DNA of 9,566 nt from contig CAZOZX010000075.1 in NCBI GenBank assembly GCA_964584415.1, positions 1 to 9,566 on the forward strand, read 5' to 3'. This DNA is from PHAA01 sp964584415. Lineage in GTDB: Bacteria; Bacillota; Syntrophomonadia; Syntrophomonadales; Syntrophomonadaceae. Positions 6,264-9,566 of this stretch are shown here, piece after piece. Every line of letters starts with the position of its first letter. The first letter of the stretch is position 1. The notes under the pieces were generated by a model. It was not told the origin of the DNA and did no database searches. It saw nothing but the letters and a program-made list of their open reading frames with translations. Position numbers and translations under genes: made by a program.

Positions 6264-7523
6264 TTATTGCTCAGTGTGCAGATTCAGTTTTCTCACCCCG
6301 AGAGCCTGATGGTTCCAGAGCAGATCTTTTAGCATCTCAGCCTCATTTTCCTGGCATTCAATAATCAAAACCACTTCCGGATCGATTCCGGTGGAGCGGT
6401 TATAAGTATATTTTTTATTGAGGACCAGTTTAATCACTAGGCCGATCAAAAAACCGCCGCCAAATCCAATCAATCCCCATAGCAGTGGCCCCCATCGGAA
6501 ATTGAAACCATAGATGGCTCCCATCAAGGCCAGGAAAGAGCCAAGTATGAATGGCAGATCTAATAAACTCAGACCGTCCGATTGCTGCATGGAATCGAAC
6601 AACCTTGGTTTTTCTCCGCGTTTATCCAGAGGAACCGCCAGGATATTATCCTTGGCGATCCCTTTCATTTCGGCTGCCGTAATGGCTTTTTCCAATGTTA
6701 TTGAATGCCGGAAAGTTGAGACGATGTACATTGAACCACTCCCAATATTTATTCTTGAAGGCATAGTGAAAAATCCGCTCTGGTACTGATCTCTCAGGAA
6801 TTTGGACTGTTCCCAGTCAAACAACTTATTGCTTTCCACCGTATTTATGTAGGCATCATATGCGGCAAAAAAATAGAGCGAGGGAATATTGAGGAACCAC
6901 TGTACATTTAACATGGCCTTGCCCTGTTCGAAATTGCCGGCCCAGGTGTGATGAATAGCCGGCAGGAGGTTGGAATAATAGACGATTATGACCGACCATA
7001 TGAGAATGAAGGAGGCTGTAATGATACGGTTGATAACCAGTTGACCTGTCCCCGGTGCAATGAAGGACCATAGCGCTGACGACCAGGGCGGTTTTTTATC
7101 CAAGTAGTTAATACATAAGCTGTCCATTTTAAAGGGCTTAATAGCGGCGTCTTCCCGAGCTGACAAAAGATAAAGATTGTTTAAATCCACCGTACTTCTG
7201 TAACTGTCCCAGATAGCAAAGAAATAGGTGGGGATATAAATCAGCATCCACTTGGTATCCAGGCTGTATTTGGCCATCTCATAATTACCCAGAAAAGAAT
7301 AATAGATGGCCATATTTATGTGCCCCTCTAAATTGATTATAACTTCCCATAAAAACAGGATAAAACCCCTTAAATACTTGGATAACAGCAAATGGCCTAC
7401 CCCAGGAAACATAGCTGACCAGAAGGCAATCACCCAAGGATTGCGCAAATGCAGCTGGGTGGTTCCCAAGGTGCTTACATAGGCGGTATAACGCCTGGCT
7501 GGATAGTAGTTTTTTAAAGTCAT
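6264..7523 (-). CDS. Membrane protein of unknown function with internal duplication and split C-terminal domain
   Basis: About 419 residues from the ATG at 7523-7521; a TTG two codons upstream (7529) is possible, but GGGAG stands 10 bases from the ATG. Numbering from that TTG, residues 30-120 and 147-237 are a gapless duplication at an offset of 117. Both copies have PWxxAxWSxxxPGxGxL, a G-N-(Y/F)-E segment and a D-x-Y near the end (D108/D225), each with about three hydrophobic helices. The PGxGxL core recalls TM2-like small membrane domains. Residues 267-302 (YIVSTFRHSITLEKAITAAE) and 384-416 (PEVVLIIECQENEAEML) look like the two halves of a small alpha/beta domain interrupted by a membrane hairpin (about 322-370, glycine-rich GLIGFGGGFLIGLVI). 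I know no function for it. It is monocistronic by its surroundings: convergent with the protease and separated by 316 bases from the next gene. Confidence 0.85.
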   Translation of the reverse strand: MTLKNYYPARRYTAYVSTLGTTQLHLRNPWVIAFWSAMFPGVGHLLLSKYLRGFILFLWEVIINLEGHINMAIYYSFLGNYEMAKYSLDTKWMLIYIPTYFFAIWDSYRSTVDLNNLYLLSAREDAAIKPFKMDSLCINYLDKKPPWSSALWSFIAPGTGQLVINRIITASFILIWSVIIVYYSNLLPAIHHTWAGNFEQGKAMLNVQWFLNIPSLYFFAAYDAYINTVESNKLFDWEQSKFLRDQYQSGFFTMPSRINIGSGSMYIVSTFRHSITLEKAITAAEMKGIAKDNILAVPLDKRGEKPRLFDSMQQSDGLSLLDLPFILGSFLALMGAIYGFNFRWGPLLWGLIGFGGGFLIGLVIKLVLNKKYTYNRSTGIDPEVVLIIECQENEAEMLKDLLWNHQALGVRKLNLHTEQ

Positions 7524-7839
7524 AGGCAAGCTACTCCCGTAATGTCAGCTCATCTAAAAAAATGGGGTACATCTCTCTCAAAAGAGACGCAGCATATTGT
7601 TAGGTTAACCATTTGAATTGGGTTTATTATGGGAGTTTGATGCTAAAGAGAAAGAGGGGACTGAATAATTCCAATTCAGCACCCTCAAAGGGAGAAAATA
7701 ACGATAGCGGCATTCAGACGACAATCCCGTTCGATCAGCCTACCTCAAGTGAGCATAATCATGTGCTTTCCCTTTTGACTTGTTCAAAGACATTGCGGTT
7801 TGTTGGGTAAATATACTCTGACACCTGTGCATGCAGGCT
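7524..7839. other. Intergenic region with only a doubtful small frame
   Basis: These 316 bases separate two minus-strand genes. The plus strand has a 56-codon frame from an ATG at 7640 to a TAA at 7810 (MLKRKRGLNNSN start), with GGGAG only 4 bases before it. The composition is polar and featureless with no family resemblance, so I do not call it a gene. A short TCTC/GAGA hairpin lies at 7576-7587. The promoter of the membrane protein gene should be here on the minus strand, but I see no convincing hexamers. Confidence 0.5.
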
Positions 7840-8046
7840 TTAGAGGATATCCTTGGCCCGGACGCAGGTCTTCATGTGGCCTTTCTCGATTCCATCGCAA
7901 AACGGCATAGATTCTGATAATCCGCAGCGGCACAGTGCCATTGGTTCCTGTCGCTTGATAGTATTGCCGCCGTCATCGACCAAGTCCACATGCCCAGCAA
8001 CTATTATTGGTCCCTGACTTAATATTTGCAGTCGGGCATCCGCCAT
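7840..8046 (-). CDS. CDGSH-type iron-sulfur domain protein with altered ligand site
   Basis: A 68-residue cytosolic protein. The N-terminal part (GPIIVAGHVDLVDDGGNTI, 12-30) and PMALCRCGLSESMPFCDG (35-52) closely fit bacterial single-domain CDGSH proteins, which bind a 2Fe-2S cluster through three cysteines and one histidine. The cysteines are C39, C41 and C50. In the usual motif CDG-x-H the histidine is two residues after the glycine; here that position is E54 and the nearest histidine is H57 (CDGIEKGH). C61 is an extra nearby cysteine. The cluster may be coordinated by another residue, be labile, or be absent. A textbook AGGAGG lies 8 bases before the ATG. The role in Clostridia is not established; electron transfer or redox sensing is the usual suggestion. 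The gene stands alone, divergent from the DUF6323 operon. Confidence 0.88.
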   Translation of the reverse strand: MADARLQILSQGPIIVAGHVDLVDDGGNTIKRQEPMALCRCGLSESMPFCDGIEKGHMKTCVRAKDIL

Positions 8047-8074
8047 ATATCCACCTCCTATTTACTATTCTCTT

Positions 8075-8080
8075 ATTATC
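8075..8080 (-). promoter_or_regulatory. Possible -10 box for the CDGSH gene
   Basis: The minus strand reads GATAAT about 29 bases before the ATG. The region 16-18 bases further upstream is T-rich (TTTTTG) but not a clear -35. Weak call by position and sequence only. Confidence 0.3.
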
Positions 8081-8136
8081 CTGTCCGGAAATTCTCCAAA
8101 AATTCGTAAACGAGCGGCAGGCTTTGAAAAGATGGA

Positions 8137-8165
8137 TTGACAAATAACAGATGGAGCGTTAAAAT
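8137..8165 (+). promoter_or_regulatory. Sigma-A-type promoter of the DUF6323-DUF6179 operon
   Basis: A perfect TTGACA (8137-8142) and TAAAAT (8160-8165, five of six bases of the consensus) are separated by 17 bases. Transcription should begin near 8172, giving a leader of about 86 bases before the GTG start at 8258. This is the best promoter in the window. Confidence 0.75.
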
Positions 8166-8198
8166 ATCATGACCAATAAGGGTAAAACTAAAATATAG

Positions 8199-8210
8199 CG
8201 TATATATACG
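8199..8210. promoter_or_regulatory. 12-bp perfect palindrome in the operon leader, possible operator
   Basis: CGTATATATACG is perfectly self-complementary and lies about 30 bases downstream of the predicted start of transcription and 33 bases before the ribosome binding site. This is a fitting place for a repressor operator. Its AT-alternating core could also arise by chance, and no regulator gene is adjacent. Confidence 0.4.
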
Positions 8211-8242
8211 AGATTGTCAAGATATATTATTTTGGAATGGAT

Positions 8243-8247
8243 GGAGG
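8243..8247 (+). promoter_or_regulatory. Ribosome binding site that decides the DUF6323 start
   Basis: GGAGG ends 10 bases before the GTG at 8258. The same frame has an ATG at 8237 that overlaps the region just before this site and has no purine-rich sequence of its own, so GTG at 8258 is preferred. Confidence 0.65.
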
Positions 8248-8257
8248 AATCACAGCA

Positions 8258-8724
8258 GTGAACGTTTTAGATATTTATTTCTCCAGGGGGATTGCCCTCC
8301 AACAGCGTTTCCTAACCGAGATACTGGCGGCGAATCAACGATCTACTCCATATGGTTTAGTCCTTAGTGCCAAAGATGCAGCCGTAATTGTTGATGCCCG
8401 TAACCGTGCTTTGACCGCTCACGGTCGGGTAGAAACCGGGGTAGGCATCATCACCAGGATAATTGAAGAGTTTTGCAGTTCTCCTCATATTGGACCCGGC
8501 GAATATGTAGAGNNNNNNNNNNAATCAGTGAACTGGTGGAGATATTTTATGTCCTCAAAAACGAGACTGAGGATCAGGTTGATGATGATGAACTCATTCA
8601 TACCATGGCCGATTATTTCAACGATTCCTGCCAGGGATCATTGGATTTACTGAAACACAGGGAACTGGTTAAGTATGCAGCAGAATTTAAAAAGCATCCG
8701 AGTATACGCAGACATGAGGCATAG
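8258..8724 (+). CDS. DUF6323-like protein of unknown function (interrupted by a sequencing gap)
   Basis: The coding region is 85 codons before the N-run and 66 after it, about 152 residues if one codon is missing. I recognise the DUF6323 pattern from memory: YGLVLSAKDAAVIVDARNRAL, GRVETGVGIITRIIEEFCSS, YVE (before the gap), ELVEIFYVLKNETED, DDELIHTMADYF and CQGSLDLL (after it). It is small, acidic and soluble, with no catalytic motif, membrane segment or signal peptide that I can see. The two sides of the gap are in different frames as deposited: the first half fits one frame, the second half a frame shifted by two. A true gap of 2 (or 5, 8, 11) bases would restore it, so this is an assembly artefact rather than a frameshift. 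The downstream gene starts three bases after its stop, so the two are co-translated. Confidence 0.8.
8513..8522. other. Run of ten N (assembly gap) inside the DUF6323-like gene
   Basis: Ten undefined bases, a usual fixed-size placeholder. The flanking reading frames agree only if the real number of missing bases leaves a remainder of two when divided by three. Ten does not, so the stated length is not the true one. Confidence 0.95.
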
Positions 8725-8727
8725 GAT

Positions 8728-9566
8728 ATGAAAAAGACGGGACTAAGTATCAGAAGACAAATAAAGACCGAAAGATTGGACCGGCAAAACTATACCCTCA
8801 GTTTACTTAAGGAAGGGTATAGCCTGGGCATTATCTCGGTTGAGGAAATGAATCACTGTCACGGCCAAATTATGATGATTCTCAAGGAGCTTATACTGAA
8901 GTATACCGGCGGAATGAGCAGTTCGGTTAAATTGGAAAAAGCCCAGACATTTTTACTTTCAATTCTATATGCTATTGATGCCTGTTTAATGGAGGTTGAT
9001 GATCCGCATGAAGCCCTGGAATTAATTAAGACCAGCAGTGTACAGGAGTTATACGAACACGGCCTGCATATTCTAGGTGAGATCTATGAAGATACCCGGG
9101 TGTTGTTCAAACAGGTGGTTGAACATCAATTGCCGGTAAACGTCCAGACTTACCGGTTGACCATAGACCAGGCTTTATCCGATTTTATTGATCACTACGA
9201 TCTAACCTGCCATGCCCATGACACCATGGCTGATATTGACTATCCTCTGGTTTTTGATGATATGGATCTGACCGGGATTTATTATGTCCAACACTACACG
9301 CGGACTCTGGAATTGGAAACGAGCTTTATCCGTTATTACAGTCATGAACAGATTAATAATGTACTGTCTGCCTATGGCCGGGTCTACCGGTTGGACCCTT
9401 CTCAGGCCTTTTTCAACATCTTTGAAATAGTTCTGAATAATGCTATATTCAGGGTTTTAGTCGATCAGAGTGCCACAGATTTGTCTATCTCCGCATTACA
9501 ACTGACAAGCCTGTGCCGACGGCTAACCGCTTGTCAGGGTGAAGACCTGACAAATCTGCTTATCGA
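8728..9566 (+). CDS. DUF6179-like protein of unknown function (3' end outside window)
   Basis: An open frame of 279 codons runs from the ATG at 8728 to the window edge without a stop. I recognise it, from memory of the pattern, as DUF6179: an N-terminal helical part with SLLKEGYSLGIISVEE (25-40), SSVKLEKAQTFLLSILYAID (65-84), and a conserved core FIDHYDLTCHAHDTMADIDY (153-172), then PLVFDDMDLTGIYYVQHY (173-190). The histidines and acidic residues in this core (H156, H162, H164, D165, D169, D171) could bind a metal, but that is speculation. It is rich in helices and has no membrane segment or signal peptide. GAGG lies 8 bases before the ATG, inside the end of the DUF6323-like gene, so the two are tightly coupled. 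I know no function for either protein. Confidence 0.8.
   Translation, partial: MKKTGLSIRRQIKTERLDRQNYTLSLLKEGYSLGIISVEEMNHCHGQIMMILKELILKYTGGMSSSVKLEKAQTFLLSILYAIDACLMEVDDPHEALELIKTSSVQELYEHGLHILGEIYEDTRVLFKQVVEHQLPVNVQTYRLTIDQALSDFIDHYDLTCHAHDTMADIDYPLVFDDMDLTGIYYVQHYTRTLELETSFIRYYSHEQINNVLSAYGRVYRLDPSQAFFNIFEIVLNNAIFRVLVDQSATDLSISALQLTSLCRRLTACQGEDLTNLLI

Noticed and set aside
7640..7810. A 56-codon plus-strand frame between the membrane protein and CDGSH genes
   Set aside because: Ribosome binding site is poorly spaced (4 bases), the composition is featureless and no family is recognisable; kept only as a remark on the intergenic region.
8513..8653. Reading the DUF6323 gene straight through the N-run in the upstream frame
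   Set aside because: The frame after the gap then gives an unrelated peptide, while the +2 frame gives the family's conserved C-terminal half; the through-read product is an artefact.

Overview
The window looks like a piece of a low-to-mid GC anaerobic Firmicutes (Clostridia) chromosome, probably an assembled draft or metagenome contig because it contains a 10-N gap. The evidence is the strong AGGAGG-type ribosome binding sites, sigma-A-like promoter elements, an iron-sulfur flavoprotein, a CDGSH protein, and a gene pair that I recognise from memory as DUF6323/DUF6179, which is typical of Clostridia. This placement is inference; there is no rRNA or other marker here.

Layout. Bases 1-102 hold the 3' end of an unidentified plus-strand gene, followed by a good intrinsic terminator. 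A plus-strand iron-sulfur flavoprotein with a C-terminal four-cysteine zinc-ribbon-like extension follows (330-1160). It converges on, and overlaps by 11 bases, a minus-strand cluster read from right to left: a MerR-like regulator (2753-2250), UbiX flavin prenyltransferase (2137-1574) and an LpdD-like prenylated-flavin chaperone (1572-1150). The leader of the MerR gene carries three tandem 12-bp repeats. Upstream of it lie a minus-strand UbiB/AarF/ABC1 kinase-like gene (4738-3047) and, divergent from that, a plus-strand site-2-type M50 membrane protease with two C-terminal CBS domains (4880-6010).

The right third is accessory in character. It has a minus-strand membrane protein of unknown function (7523-6264) built from a gapless internal duplication plus a C-terminal alpha/beta domain split by a membrane hairpin. 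Next is a small minus-strand CDGSH iron-sulfur protein (8046-7840) whose usual cluster-binding histidine is replaced by glutamate. Last is a plus-strand two-gene operon of unknown function (DUF6323, then DUF6179), with a near-consensus promoter and a 12-bp perfect palindrome in its leader. The DUF6179 gene runs off the window end.

Working together. UbiX makes prenylated FMN, and the LpdD-like protein is expected to help install or protect this cofactor in a UbiD-type decarboxylase. No UbiD is visible in the window, so the partner must be elsewhere. The DUF6323/DUF6179 pair is the best candidate here for an undescribed system. The sequence supports that it is a translationally tight, separately controlled operon, but does not reveal its function.
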